Shown: positions 35,444 through 45,132 of the stretch, piece after piece
Layout: each line of letters starts with the position of its first letter
How positions within the stretch are numbered: position 1 is the first letter of the stretch
Notes under the pieces: generated by a model
Database searches by the model: none
What the model was told of the DNA's origin: nothing
The model's input: the letters and a program-made list of their open reading frames with translations, nothing else
Translations under genes and position numbers: made by a program
From: Haloarculaceae archaeon H-GB1-1
GTDB lineage: Archaea; Halobacteriota; Halobacteria; Halobacteriales; Haloarculaceae
Reading direction: 5' to 3'
NCBI GenBank assembly: GCA_029688825.1
Contig: JARUKX010000005.1
Span: forward strand, 62,001 to 126,000
DNA length: 64,000 bases

Positions 35444-35527
35444 GGCGGCAAGGTATCGTAGCCGTACCATCGCCAAGGAGAAGACGCTTGCACTGGCAAG
35501 CCGCCGCGGGACCGGCCGTCACGGCCC

Positions 35528-36148
35528 TCAGCGAACCCCGCCGACGCCGCTTTCCGCGTCCGGAAGGTCGTGTTTCACGACCTCGATGCCCAGTTCCTCC
35601 AATGCAGCCTCCAGGTGTTCGTCCTGGGCGTACTCCGCCCCTGCCTCCTCGCGGATGCGCTGGGCGGTCGCCAGCACCTCGCCGCGGCGGTCGTCGGGCA
35701 CCTCGTACTTGTCCGTCGAGAGTTCGACGACGAGGCCGTTGTTGTCACGGGTGTACAGCGAGTGGAAGACGCCGCGGTCGAAGACGTTGTACCCCCGCCC
35801 GGCGTCGTCGAGCGCGGCCATCACGTCGCCGAAGTCCTCCGGTGCGACGCTGAAACAGAGGTGGTGGACGCCGCCGGTCTGCGTGCGGAGCGGGCGCTGG
35901 TTCGACGTGCGCTCGTCGCTGACGAAGACGGTGAGGATGCGTCCGTCTCCCGTGTCGAAGAACAGGTGGGTCTGGGACGGGTCGTCGAGGTTCGGCTGGC
36001 GCAGGACGAGTGGCATGCCGAGGAGATCACGGTAGAACGCGATGGTGTCCGCGGCGTTGCTGCCCCAGATCGTGACGTGGTCGGTCCCGGTGGTGTGGAT
36101 TGGGCTGTCCGGTCGCTCGGCGGTGACGGCGGTTTCGTCGTCGGGCAT
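35528..36148 (-). CDS. VOC (glyoxalase/dioxygenase) family protein
   Basis: A 206-residue vicinal-oxygen-chelate protein. Metal-ligand positions look intact: His in TGTDHVTIW, His in GGVHHLCFSV, and Glu in NGLVVELSTDKYE. Such proteins are glyoxalases, ring-cleaving dioxygenases or resistance proteins; substrate unknown. The C-terminal 60 residues are a helical extension. ATG 36148 is preferred over a GTG two codons upstream. Divergent from the membrane protein at 36272. Confidence 0.88.
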   Translation of the reverse strand: MPDDETAVTAERPDSPIHTTGTDHVTIWGSNAADTIAFYRDLLGMPLVLRQPNLDDPSQTHLFFDTGDGRILTVFVSDERTSNQRPLRTQTGGVHHLCFSVAPEDFGDVMAALDDAGRGYNVFDRGVFHSLYTRDNNGLVVELSTDKYEVPDDRRGEVLATAQRIREEAGAEYAQDEHLEAALEELGIEVVKHDLPDAESGVGGVR

Positions 36149-36271
36149 ACCCACTCATTGGCTGCGGAGGCGAATAGGGCTGTTCCCGCCATCGAGGGCC
36201 GTTCTTGCGACGCGGTCGCATTCGCGAGTCGTACCAGAACGTCCAAACCGCTCGCCACGAAGTATCGACCA

Positions 36272-37390
36272 ATGAGCCACTCCAGACGCTGGATTGTTCT
36301 TCTGGCCGGCCTGCCGTTCGCGGTCGGGACGGCGGCGGCCCACAGTGGGACGACCCACGCTGGCACGCCCCACTGGCTGTTGCTGTTCCTTGTCCTCGGG
36401 GGACTGGCCGTCGCGGCGGTCGGGTGGCGGGCGTTCACCCGACAACTGCTCGACGCGCGCTTCGCGGTCGGGGTCCTTTTCGGCGGCATCGCCCTCGCCG
36501 TCTTCGGGAGCATCGGTCTCGTCGAGATACAGGTCGCCCCACGGGCGACGCCCGAGTGGACGGACCTGTTCCCCATCGTGAACGCCATCGCCGGCGCGCT
36601 CCTGGCCATGGGCAGCCTCGTCGTCGGCCGCATCTACTGGCCGACCAGGCCGCGGTACACCTTCCTCGGGATGGCGCTGGCGGCGTGGGTGATGTACCCC
36701 TCGGTCATGCCCACCGGCGGACTGACGAATCCGCTGGGGTACCTGCTCGCCGCCGCCGTCCCGATCGGCGTGGCGTACGTCCTGCACGTCGACGGTGGTG
36801 ACCGAATCCGGGCCGGCTTCTCCGACCTCCGGGCGAAGGCGGCCGCTGCCGTCGCGTTCGCGTTCTTCGCCGTCTTCTTCGCCTTCTCCGCAGGGACGCT
36901 GACGGTTAACCCCGACCTCGCCGCGGGCGTCCCGCGCGACGGCTTCGTCACGACGTACCGCGTCGCCTCACCACTGGTGTACTGGCCCGCCGTCGAGTTC
37001 TACCTGCCTGCGATACCGCTCTCGGGATACGTCTCGGTCGGGACGCTGTTGCTCGTGGTCCTGCTGGGCGGCCTCGTCGCCCTGAACGTGGGCCTCGTCG
37101 CTCAGCAGTGGGCCGCCATCGGGGAGGTCGAGTCGGCACGGTCGATGCTCGGCGCGTTCGCCTCGTCGGGCGCGACGGCCTGTTGTTGCTGCGCTCCGGC
37201 ACTGTACGGAGCGGTCGGCGTCCTGTTCGGCGCTGCGGCGAGCCCGGTCTACTGGGCGTTCATGGACCCGACGTCGCCCGTCGGCGGACTCTTCCTCGCG
37301 GCATCGGTGCTCCTGCTCACCGGGAGCGCCCTTCGCGCGGCGGATTCGGAGGGGGTCCGCTGCGCTGTGAACCGGAATCCCGCAGTATAG
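36272..37390 (+). CDS. Polytopic membrane protein with CCCC motif
   Basis: A 372-residue membrane protein with about nine or ten hydrophobic helices. The first segment (residues 8-23) resembles a signal and is followed by a His-rich stretch (His24, His29, His34). Near the C-terminus residues 304-307 are four consecutive cysteines in SGATACCCCAPALYG, just at the start of a membrane helix. This suggests metal (copper, zinc) or redox chemistry. I cannot place it in a characterised family. Confidence 0.82.
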   Translation: MSHSRRWIVLLAGLPFAVGTAAAHSGTTHAGTPHWLLLFLVLGGLAVAAVGWRAFTRQLLDARFAVGVLFGGIALAVFGSIGLVEIQVAPRATPEWTDLFPIVNAIAGALLAMGSLVVGRIYWPTRPRYTFLGMALAAWVMYPSVMPTGGLTNPLGYLLAAAVPIGVAYVLHVDGGDRIRAGFSDLRAKAAAAVAFAFFAVFFAFSAGTLTVNPDLAAGVPRDGFVTTYRVASPLVYWPAVEFYLPAIPLSGYVSVGTLLLVVLLGGLVALNVGLVAQQWAAIGEVESARSMLGAFASSGATACCCCAPALYGAVGVLFGAAASPVYWAFMDPTSPVGGLFLAASVLLLTGSALRAADSEGVRCAVNRNPAV

Positions 37391-37472
37391 GCCTCCTCAC
37401 GCGTGCGCGCACCCGCGCTGTCTTCCAGTTTGCCGAAACCTTTAGAAACGAATCCCCGCGTATCCCCTCACA

Positions 37473-37517
37473 ATGACCGACAGTCCAACGCGAGGAGGTG
37501 AGCCGCTGTGGAGCTGA
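37473..37517 (+). CDS. Possible 14-codon upstream ORF overlapping topA start
   Basis: ATG 37473 lies about 30 nt after a CTTTAGA TATA-like box, the leaderless position, and encodes 14 residues ending at TGA 37515-37517. It contains the GGAGGTG ribosome-binding sequence used for topA and overlaps the topA GTG (37508) by 10 nt in another frame. Confidence 0.35.
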   Translation: MTDSPTRGGEPLWS

Positions 37518-39988
37518 TAATCACGGAGAAGGACAACGCTGCACGGCGAATCGCCGAGATTCTGAGTGGCGAGAGCGCGACCGCCACGCGCGAGAACGGC
37601 GTGAACGTGTACAAGTGGGGCGGCAAGCGCTGCGTCGGGCTCTCGGGCCACGTCGTCGGCGTCGACTTCCCGCCGGAGTACAACGACTGGCGCGACGTCG
37701 AGCCCGTCGAACTCATCGACGCGGACATCGTCAAATCGCCCACCAAAGAGAACATCGTCCGGACGCTGAAGGGGCTGGCCCTGAAGGCCGACGAGGCGGT
37801 CATCGCGACGGACTACGACCGCGAGGGCGAACTCATCGGGAAGGAGGCGTACGAACTCATCCGCGACGTGACGGACGTCCCGATCAAGCGCGTCCGCTTC
37901 TCGTCGATCACCGACAACGAAGTGAAGAACGCCTTCGCGAACCCGTCGGACCTCGACTTCGACCTCGCGGCAGCCGGCGAAGCCAGGCAGATCATCGACC
38001 TGATCTGGGGCGCGGCGTTGACGCGTTTCCTCTCGCTGTCGGCCCGTCAACTGGGCAACGACTTCATCTCGGTGGGCCGCGTGCAGTCGCCGACGCTGAA
38101 GCTCATCGTCGACCGGGAGCGCGAGATCGAGGCGTTCGACCCCGAGGACTACTGGGAGCTGTTCACCGACGTCGGGAAGAACGGCGACGAGTTCGAGGCG
38201 CAGTACTTCTACGACGACGACGGCAAGGAAGCCGAACGCGTCTGGGACGAAGACGCAGCCGACGCGGCCTACGCGGACCTGCAAGACGCGAAGTCGACGA
38301 CGGTCACCTCCGTCCGCCGCCGGACCCGCACCGACGACCCGCCGACGCCGTTCAACACGACGGCGTTCATCAGCGCCGCGGGCTCGCTCGGCTACTCCGC
38401 CCAGCGCGCGATGTCCATCGCCGAGGAGCTGTACACGGCCGGCTACGTGACGTACCCGCGGACGGACAACACGGTGTATCCGGACGACCTCGACCCCGAG
38501 GAACTGCTCGACGCGTTCACCGGCGACCGCACGTTCGGCGAGGACGCCGCGTCGCTGCTGGACCTCGACGAGATCGAGCCCACCCGCGGCGAGAACGAGA
38601 CGACCGACCACCCGCCGATTCACCCGACCGGCGAACTCCCGAAGCGGAGCGAACTCGACTCCGACGAGTGGGAGGTCTACGAACTCGTCGTCCGGCGGTT
38701 CTTCGCGACCGTCGCCGAGCCGGCCACCTGGGAACACCTGCGCGTCGTCGCGGAGGCGAACGGCCGCCAGCTGAAGGCCAACGGCAAGCGCCTGCTCGAA
38801 CCCGGCTACCACGCGGTCTACCCCTACTCCAGCGCCAGCGAGAACCACCTGCCCGACGTCGAGGAGGGCGAGGTGCTCGACATCTCCGAGGTCCGACTGG
38901 AGGACAAGCAGACCCAGCCGCCCCGCCGCTACGGCCAGTCCCGACTCATCCAGAAGATGGAGTCGCTGGGCCTCGGAACGAAGGCGACCCGGCACAACAC
39001 CATCGAGAAGCTCTACGACCGCGGCTACATCGAGAACGACCCGCCGCGACCGACGTCGCTCGCGAAGGCCGTCGTCGAGGCCGCCGAGGAGTTCGCCGAC
39101 CACGTCGTCAGCGACGAGATGACCGCCCAACTGGAGGCGGACATGTCCGCCATCGCGAGTGGCGAGTCGACGCTCGACGAGGTGACCGACGAGTCTCGCG
39201 AGATGCTCGACCGCGTCTTCGAGGAACTGCGCGAGTCCCACGAGGAGATCGGCGAGCACCTTCAGGAGTCGCTGAAGGCCGACCGCCGTCTGGGGTCGTG
39301 CCCGGAGAGCGATCACGACCTCCTCGTCCGCAAGAGTCGCCGCGGGGACTTCTTCGTCGGCTGCGACGGCTTCCCCGACTGTCGGTACACGCTCCCGCTC
39401 CCGAGCAACGGCGAACCGCTCGTGCTCGACGAGGAGTGCGAGGAGCACGGCCTCAAGCACGTCAAGATGCTCGCCGGCCGCGACACGTTCGTCCACGGCT
39501 GTCCGCAGTGTCGCGCCGACGAGGCCGACGAGAGCGAGGATACGGTCATCGGGGCCTGTCCCGAGTGCGGGGAGGAACACGGTGGCGAACTCGCCATCAA
39601 GAAGCTCCGCTCCGGGTCCAGACTGGTCGGCTGCGACCGCTACCCCGACTGCGACTACTCGCTGCCACTGCCGCGCCGTGGCGAGATCGAAGTGACCGAC
39701 GACTACTGCGAGGAGCACGACCTCCCCGAACTCGTCGTCCACAGCGGCGACGAGCCGTGGGAGCTTGGCTGTCCCATCTGTAACTACGCCGAGTACCAGG
39801 CGCGACAGGCCGTCGACGACCTCGAAGATCTGAGCGGTATCGGATCCGCGACCGCCGAGAAGCTGGAAGCCGCTGGTATCGAGTCCCCCGACGCGCTGGC
39901 CGACGCGGACGCCGAGATCATCGCCAACGAGGTCCAGGGCGTCAGCGCGTCGCAGGTGACGGACTGGCAGGCCGAGTTAGCCGAATAA
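37508..39988 (+). CDS. topA: DNA topoisomerase I (type IA)
   Basis: An 826-residue type IA enzyme that relaxes negative supercoils. The Toprim domain starts at once (VELIITEKDNAARRIAEIL) and has acidic DYDREGELIG. The active-site Tyr is in GYVTYPRTDNTVYP. The C-terminus has topoisomerase zinc ribbons (GCDGFPDCRYTLPLP, CPECGEEHGGEL, GCDRYPDCDYSLPLP) and a final helix-hairpin-helix (LEDLSGIGSATAEKLEAAGI). Start is GTG 37508, preceded by GGAGGTG. No reverse-gyrase helicase domain. Confidence 0.97.
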   Translation: MELIITEKDNAARRIAEILSGESATATRENGVNVYKWGGKRCVGLSGHVVGVDFPPEYNDWRDVEPVELIDADIVKSPTKENIVRTLKGLALKADEAVIATDYDREGELIGKEAYELIRDVTDVPIKRVRFSSITDNEVKNAFANPSDLDFDLAAAGEARQIIDLIWGAALTRFLSLSARQLGNDFISVGRVQSPTLKLIVDREREIEAFDPEDYWELFTDVGKNGDEFEAQYFYDDDGKEAERVWDEDAADAAYADLQDAKSTTVTSVRRRTRTDDPPTPFNTTAFISAAGSLGYSAQRAMSIAEELYTAGYVTYPRTDNTVYPDDLDPEELLDAFTGDRTFGEDAASLLDLDEIEPTRGENETTDHPPIHPTGELPKRSELDSDEWEVYELVVRRFFATVAEPATWEHLRVVAEANGRQLKANGKRLLEPGYHAVYPYSSASENHLPDVEEGEVLDISEVRLEDKQTQPPRRYGQSRLIQKMESLGLGTKATRHNTIEKLYDRGYIENDPPRPTSLAKAVVEAAEEFADHVVSDEMTAQLEADMSAIASGESTLDEVTDESREMLDRVFEELRESHEEIGEHLQESLKADRRLGSCPESDHDLLVRKSRRGDFFVGCDGFPDCRYTLPLPSNGEPLVLDEECEEHGLKHVKMLAGRDTFVHGCPQCRADEADESEDTVIGACPECGEEHGGELAIKKLRSGSRLVGCDRYPDCDYSLPLPRRGEIEVTDDYCEEHDLPELVVHSGDEPWELGCPICNYAEYQARQAVDDLEDLSGIGSATAEKLEAAGIESPDALADADAEIIANEVQGVSASQVTDWQAELAE

Positions 39989-40004
39989 TCGGCTTTCGAA
40001 GACG

Positions 40005-40010
40005 TTTTAC
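40005..40010 (+). promoter_or_regulatory. TATA box for GGGP synthase
   Basis: TTTTAC 26-27 nt before ATG 40034; leaderless spacing. Confidence 0.45.
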
Positions 40011-40033
40011 TCGACGGTTTGAATTGACGGCGT

Positions 40034-40735
40034 ATGAGCGCCCCGTGGGACGAGTGGGACCACATCGTCAAACTGGACCCCGACAAGGAGTTGGTAGACG
40101 GAGAGACCTTCGAGGACGTCTGTGAGACCGGGACGGACGCCATCGAGATCGGTGGCACGCTGGACGTGACCGCGGACAAGATGCAGCGGGTCATCGACGC
40201 CTGCCGGAAGTACGACGTCGCGCTGTACCAGGAGCCGAGCGACCCCACGGTCGTCGTCGACGACGACGCCCTCGACGGCTACCTCGTTCCGACGGTCCTC
40301 AACGCGGGCGACCTGTTCTGGACGGTCGGCGCACACAAGGAGTGGGCGCGGCTGGACGAGGACCTCGCGTGGGACAAGACGACGCTCGAAGCCTACATCG
40401 TCCTGAATCCCGACGCGGCGGTCGCGCAGCTCACGCAGGCAGACTGCGAGCAGACCGCCGAGGACGTTGCGGCCTACGCCAAGGTTGCCGAGCGGATGTT
40501 CGGCCAGGAGATCGTCTACGTCGAGTACTCCGGCACCTTCGGCGACCCGGAGAAGGTCGAGGCCGCCGCCGACGCGCTGGACGAGACGACGCTGTTCTAC
40601 GGCGGCGGCATCCACGACTACGACTCGGCGTACACCATGGCCGAGCACGCGGACGTGGTCGTCGTCGGCGACCTCGTCCACGCCGAGGGCGTCGAGGCGG
40701 TTCAGGACACCGTCGACGGCGCGAAGGACGCCTGA
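40034..40735 (+). CDS. Geranylgeranylglyceryl phosphate synthase
   Basis: A 233-residue TIM-barrel prenyltransferase that joins sn-glycerol-1-phosphate to geranylgeranyl diphosphate, the first committed step of archaeal membrane lipids. Motifs: [27 protein letters not shown], and the phosphate-binding [13 protein letters not shown]. It belongs to the PcrB/GGGPS family, group I haloarchaeal type. It is monocistronic, with a possible hairpin just past its stop. Confidence 0.95.
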   Translation: MSAPWDEWDHIVKLDPDKELVDGETFEDVCETGTDAIEIGGTLDVTADKMQRVIDACRKYDVALYQEPSDPTVVVDDDALDGYLVPTVLNAGDLFWTVGAHKEWARLDEDLAWDKTTLEAYIVLNPDAAVAQLTQADCEQTAEDVAAYAKVAERMFGQEIVYVEYSGTFGDPEKVEAAADALDETTLFYGGGIHDYDSAYTMAEHADVVVVGDLVHAEGVEAVQDTVDGAKDA

Positions 40736-40736
40736 G

Positions 40737-40752
40737 CGAGCGCGGTCGCTCG
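40737..40752. terminator. Hairpin at the end of the GGGPS gene
   Basis: CGAGCG-CGGT-CGCTCG starting within 2 nt of the stop codon. No T-run. The rest of 40753-41079, over 300 nt, shows no gene, only the TATA-like GATACTCG (about 41053) for the next gene. Confidence 0.35.
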
Positions 40753-41079
40753 GACAGGCGGAGTGGTGTGGGACGGTCAGCTGCGATTTCCCGACCACCA
40801 GACGCGCAACCGCCTCACGAAGTGGTGCGTCGGAAACGGTCTGTCTTAGAGCGACATGCCGTGGCCACCCGCAGGACGGGCGGAAAACTCGACGTGACAC
40901 GCGGCCAATTAGAAGAGGCGAACTCGACCGCTCACGGGAGGCATTTTCGGATCGGTAGCGTCGCAGTCACGTGGATCTCATCGAACGGTCCGTCACCGAT
41001 GGAGGATTCGTGGTCGTAAACCGCGACAGATGTTACAGTAACCCCACAAATTGATACTCGATTAGGTCAACAGTTACCC

Positions 41080-41715
41080 GTGTCTCTCATCGCCGAATTC
41101 AGCATCGCCTCCTCGAAGCTGATGCTGAGCCCGACGTTCGACGAGATACCGAACGTCGAACTGGAGGTCGTCAACGAGGTCGCGATCGACCACCAGTGCC
41201 CCGTCATCTTCACCTGGGCGACCTGTGACGACGCCGAGGCGTTCGAGTCGGCCATGGCCGACGACGAGACTGTGGCCGACTTCCACCGATTCTCCGAGCC
41301 CGGCGACCACGCCTACTATCGCATCGCGGCGAGCAGCGAGACGGACGTGACGGTCTACCCCACCTGGATCGCTCTCGGTGCCGAGCAACTCGGTGAACGG
41401 TACGTCGACGGGGAGTGGCACGTCGAGCTTCGCTGTCCGGACCACGAGACGTTGCGGGCCTTCCGGGAGTGGTGTCGCGACAACGACATCGCCTTCGACC
41501 TCCAGACAGTCTACCCAAGCGAGCCGCGGATGGGGACCACCCTCTCCGACGAACAGCGTGAGGTCCTGCGAGTGGCCCTCGCCCGAGGATTCTTCGAGAT
41601 TCCACGCGCCGCATCGATGGCCGAGTTGGCGGAGGAGCTGAACATCTCCAAGCAGGCCGTCTCCGAACGCTTGCGGCGAGCGCACGAAGCACTCGCACGG
41701 AAGCACCTCTCCTGA
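41080..41715 (+). CDS. Bat-type HTH regulator (GTG start)
   Basis: A 211-residue regulator of the bacterio-opsin-activator HTH10 group. The N-terminal about 140 residues are a strand-rich domain; the C-terminal HTH is [20 protein letters not shown], then [29 protein letters not shown] 41080 follows a TATA-like element by about 27 nt. Target genes unknown; aspS lies downstream but has its own promoter. Confidence 0.87.
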   Translation: MSLIAEFSIASSKLMLSPTFDEIPNVELEVVNEVAIDHQCPVIFTWATCDDAEAFESAMADDETVADFHRFSEPGDHAYYRIAASSETDVTVYPTWIALGAEQLGERYVDGEWHVELRCPDHETLRAFREWCRDNDIAFDLQTVYPSEPRMGTTLSDEQREVLRVALARGFFEIPRAASMAELAEELNISKQAVSERLRRAHEALARKHLS

Positions 41716-41813
41716 TACTGTCGGCCGGACGCCTGCGACGAATTCCCGACTCCCGTGGGCCGAAATTCCCCACGAAGTTCCAGCCAGCAGTACGACGGAG
41801 CCGAAAGGCTGTC

Positions 41814-41819
41814 CTTAAG
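41814..41819 (+). promoter_or_regulatory. TATA box for aspS
   Basis: CTTAAG 27-28 nt before ATG 41844, predicting a leaderless mRNA. Confidence 0.45.
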
Positions 41820-41843
41820 TCCGGGCCACCAGAACGCACCCGC

Positions 41844-43148
41844 ATGGAAGACCGCACGTACACCGCGGACGCCGAGCCAGGCGACAGCGTCACCGTCGCC
41901 GGCTGGGTCCACGAGGTCCGTGACCTCGGTGGCATCGCATTCCTGATTCTCCGGGACTCGACCGGCAAGATTCAGGTCAAGTTCGAGAAAGACGAGATGG
42001 ACGACGACCTCGTCGAGACGGGGCTGGGCGTCCACCGCGAGAGCGTCGTCTCCGTCAGCGGCGACGTCGAGGAGGAAGACCGCGCGCCGACCGGTGTCGA
42101 GATCGTCCCCCAGTCGCTGGAGGTCATCTCGGAAGCCGACCCCGAACTCCCGCTCGACCCCTCCGGCAAGGTCGACGCCGAACTCTCGACGCGACTGGAC
42201 AACCGCACGCTCGACCTCCGCAAGGACGAGGTGAAGGCCGTCTTCGAGATCCGAGCCGAGATCCAGCGCGCGGTCCGCGAGACCTTCCGGACCCACGACT
42301 GCACCGAGATCAACACGCCGAAGATCGTCGCCACGGGTACAGAGGGCGGCACCGAGCTGTTCCCCATCACGTACTTCGGCGAAGAGGCCTTCATGAACCA
42401 GAGCCCGCAGCTGTTCAAGCAGCTCATCGCGGGCTCCGGCGTCGAGCGGGTCTTCGAGATCGGCCCCATCTTCCGCGCGGAGGAGCACAACACGCCGCGG
42501 CACCTCAACGAGGCGACCTCCATCGACTTCGAGGGCGCGTTCTGCGACCACAACGACGCGATGGACGTCGCCGAAGACGTCGTCGTCGCCGCCTACGAGG
42601 CCGTCGCCGAGAACTGCGAGGAGCAGCTCGAAGCGCTGGACCTCGCCGCTGAGTTCGAGGTCCCCGACGCGGACTTCCCGCGCATCTCCTACGAGGAGGC
42701 CATCGAACGAGTCAACGCCACCGGCGCGCTCGACGAGCAACTCGTCTGGGGCGACGACCTCTCCACGGAGGCCGAGAAGGCCCTCGGCGACGACGTCGGC
42801 GGCCACTACTTCGTCACCGACTGGCCCAGCGAGGTCAAGCCGTTCTACATCATGGACCACGAGGACGACGAGCAGCTCTCGACCGGCTTCGACCTGATGC
42901 ACCCGGATCTGGAACTCGTCTCCGGCGGCCAGCGCGAACACCGCTACGACCAGCTCATCGAAGGCTTCGAACAGCAGGGTCTCAACCCCGACGAGTTCGA
43001 GTACTACACCAAGATGTTCAAGTACGGCATGCCGCCGCACGCCGGCTGGGGCATGGGTGCCGAGCGCCTCGTCATGACCATCCTCGGCCTGGAGAACATC
43101 CGCGAAGCGGTTCTCTTCCCACGGGACCGGCAACGTCTGAGTCCCTGA
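41844..43148 (+). CDS. aspS: Aspartyl-tRNA synthetase, archaeal type
   Basis: A 434-residue class IIb synthetase. The N-terminal OB fold binds the anticodon ([23 protein letters not shown]). Catalytic motifs: [15 protein letters not shown] (motif 1), [19 protein letters not shown] (motif 2), [11 protein letters not shown] (motif 3). The short archaeal form without the bacterial GAD insert is usually non-discriminating and pairs with GatCAB for Asn-tRNA; gatB is 10 kb upstream. Confidence 0.96.
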   Translation: MEDRTYTADAEPGDSVTVAGWVHEVRDLGGIAFLILRDSTGKIQVKFEKDEMDDDLVETGLGVHRESVVSVSGDVEEEDRAPTGVEIVPQSLEVISEADPELPLDPSGKVDAELSTRLDNRTLDLRKDEVKAVFEIRAEIQRAVRETFRTHDCTEINTPKIVATGTEGGTELFPITYFGEEAFMNQSPQLFKQLIAGSGVERVFEIGPIFRAEEHNTPRHLNEATSIDFEGAFCDHNDAMDVAEDVVVAAYEAVAENCEEQLEALDLAAEFEVPDADFPRISYEEAIERVNATGALDEQLVWGDDLSTEAEKALGDDVGGHYFVTDWPSEVKPFYIMDHEDDEQLSTGFDLMHPDLELVSGGQREHRYDQLIEGFEQQGLNPDEFEYYTKMFKYGMPPHAGWGMGAERLVMTILGLENIREAVLFPRDRQRLSP

Positions 43149-43156
43149 CGAAGGCC

Positions 43157-43177
43157 CGGGAGCCAGCGACGCTCCCG
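43157..43177. terminator. Hairpin after aspS
   Basis: CGGGAGC-7 nt-GCTCCCG starting 9 nt past the aspS stop. No T-run; likely 3' end or stability structure. Confidence 0.4.
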
Positions 43178-43219
43178 AGGCGACTGCCGCAAAATCGTCA
43201 CCGTCGGCGTCCGTGAGCC

Positions 43220-43240
43220 CGAGGTCGCACTGCGACCTCG
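43220..43240. terminator. Perfect hairpin between convergent genes
   Basis: CGAGGTCGCA-C-TGCGACCTCG: 10-bp arms, one-base spacer. It lies midway between the ends of aspS and the chemoreceptor and could end transcription from both sides. As a nearly spacerless palindrome it could instead be a protein site. Confidence 0.45.
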
Positions 43241-43323
43241 AACACGCGAACGAAAACTACTGGAGCCGTGAGTGGCGAAGATGGTGAGCGAGACGAACGA
43301 AGACGACGCGTTCCTGCGGGCCG

Positions 43324-45045
43324 CTACTCGGCGTCGTTCAGCCGTGCGACCGTCTCGTCGATGTCGTTGATTCTGGCGACCTGCTGTTCGTTGACGGCCG
43401 CGACGTCCTCGACCTCGTCGGCGACGGCTTCGGCACGCTGGGCGCTCTGGTCGACCATGCTTGCGACTTCCTCGGTGCTCGCGGCCTGATCGTCGGTCGC
43501 TCTGGCGACTTCTTCGATGCCCTCCGCGGTCTCCTCGACGTGACTTGCGATGTCTTCGAGGACGGACATCGATCCTTCGACGATGTCGATGCCGTGGGCA
43601 ATCTCGTCGTTGGTGTCCTCCAGGCTCGTCACGGTGTCCTCGGTGTCGTTCTTGATCGTGGTGACCATCGACTCGATCTCGCCCGCTCGGTCCTGGGACT
43701 CCTCTGCGAGCGACTTCACCTCGTCGGCGACGACCGCGAAGCCGCTGCCGGCCTGCCCGGCGCGCGCGGCCTCGATGGAGGCGTTCAGCGCGAGGATGTT
43801 CGTCTGCTCGGCGATGTCGTTGATGACCTCCACGATGGCGTCTATCTCCTCGACCACACTCCGGAGGTTCTGCACGTCGTCGGTCACCTCGTCGGCGGCC
43901 TCGTCGATGGACTCCATGACGTCGATCGCTTCCTGGGCGTCGGCTTTGCCCGTCTCGGCGAGCGACTCCGCCTCCGTCGCGGCCGCGTTCACCTCCTGCG
44001 TGCTGGCGGCGATCTCCTCGACGGTCGCGCTGAGACTCGCGACCTCGCCGGAGACCTCCGACATGTGCTCGGACTGCTGATTGGCGAGGTCACTGATGTC
44101 CGTGGAGCTGTCTGCCACGTCGGCCGACGCGTCGAGGAGTTCGTCGACGGCAGTCTCGACCTGGGTCGCCACGCGCTGTCGGCGTTCCATCTCTTCCAGT
44201 TGGGCAGACGCGGCCTCGTTCAGCTCCGCGACGATGTCGCCGAACGTTCCCGGTAGATCCTCGGACGCATCCGTGGTTGTGGCCGAATCGTCGTTCAGTT
44301 GGTGGCTGACCGCAGCGACCTCGTCGACGGCTCGCTGAACCACGCCGATCATCTCGTTGAACGACACGGCCATGTCGCGGTGATACCCGTCCAGTCCCTC
44401 CGTGTCGACCTCGACGTCGAGGTTCCCTCGCTTGACCTCGCTGGCGACTGCCTCCACGTCGTCGGCGACCTGCTTCACGTCGGTCAGGTCGCGGAAGCTC
44501 TCGGAGATGGCGACGACGTTCCCCTCGTCGTCGTAGATCGGTTCCGCGATGATGCGGGTGAACACCTCCTCGCCGTCGTAGGTCTCTTTCGGTACTTCGA
44601 CCTCGACGCGGTCTTCCTCGCCGTCGACCAACTGCTTGAGCGTGCAGTCGTCGGTCCCGCAGACGTGGTCGTTGTTCATCTGCTGGTAGCAGTACACCTC
44701 CGCGATGGAGTCCTCGCCGACGCCGGACATCTCCTTCATGCGCCGGTTCTGGCGGATGACGTTGAAGTCCGTGTCCACGATACGCTGTGCGATACCGGCG
44801 GTGTCCATCACCTGCTGGAGGCTGTCGTCGACGATAGCTTCGACCTCCTCGCGACTGCGAAGCCCACGCGTTTCGACGGGCTGGAAGAACTGGTCGTCGT
44901 GTGTCGAGGCCATCTCGACCCCACCGTCGCTTTGCACCGGTTTGCCGTCGATCTCAGCTGTTCGTGGCCCACTATCCGTGCCCTCGTCGTCCCCAAACGA
45001 CAGTGCCGATCGAAGCGCGTCCGTCACCATCTGAATCGTTCTCAT
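43324..45045 (-). CDS. Soluble PAS chemoreceptor with Cys/His cluster
   Basis: A 573-residue cytoplasmic methyl-accepting transducer. A PAS domain (about 70-185) contains Cys119, His127, Cys129 and Cys134 (VYCYQQMNNDHVCGTDDCTL), a possible metal or redox site. A HAMP-like helix (VASEVKRGNLDVEVDTEG) leads to the signalling domain with the tip EQTNILALNASIEAARAGQ. No membrane helix. ATG 45045 is preferred because it follows GGAG by about 9 nt; a longer frame starts at 45078. Confidence 0.92.
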   Translation of the reverse strand: MRTIQMVTDALRSALSFGDDEGTDSGPRTAEIDGKPVQSDGGVEMASTHDDQFFQPVETRGLRSREEVEAIVDDSLQQVMDTAGIAQRIVDTDFNVIRQNRRMKEMSGVGEDSIAEVYCYQQMNNDHVCGTDDCTLKQLVDGEEDRVEVEVPKETYDGEEVFTRIIAEPIYDDEGNVVAISESFRDLTDVKQVADDVEAVASEVKRGNLDVEVDTEGLDGYHRDMAVSFNEMIGVVQRAVDEVAAVSHQLNDDSATTTDASEDLPGTFGDIVAELNEAASAQLEEMERRQRVATQVETAVDELLDASADVADSSTDISDLANQQSEHMSEVSGEVASLSATVEEIAASTQEVNAAATEAESLAETGKADAQEAIDVMESIDEAADEVTDDVQNLRSVVEEIDAIVEVINDIAEQTNILALNASIEAARAGQAGSGFAVVADEVKSLAEESQDRAGEIESMVTTIKNDTEDTVTSLEDTNDEIAHGIDIVEGSMSVLEDIASHVEETAEGIEEVARATDDQAASTEEVASMVDQSAQRAEAVADEVEDVAAVNEQQVARINDIDETVARLNDAE

Positions 45046-45084
45046 TCGTATTGCTCCAATATCCACACTTACACACAATACCGG

Positions 45085-45090
45085 TTTATA
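45085..45090 (-). promoter_or_regulatory. TATA box for the PAS chemoreceptor
   Basis: TATAAA on the minus strand. Transcription should begin near 45060, giving a short leader with GGAG before ATG 45045. Confidence 0.5.
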
Positions 45091-45132
45091 CCCGAACGTG
45101 GGTTCTCGAACTCTGAAAATCGGTCTGCCCCG

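Noticed and set aside
37442-39742. 766-codon minus-strand frame over topA, and a 761-codon frame in another plus frame
   Set aside because: Shadows of topA; the latter is Arg/Pro-rich nonsense.
40753-41079. Possible gene in a long gap
   Set aside because: No frame with good codon use or start; only a promoter for 41080 is seen.
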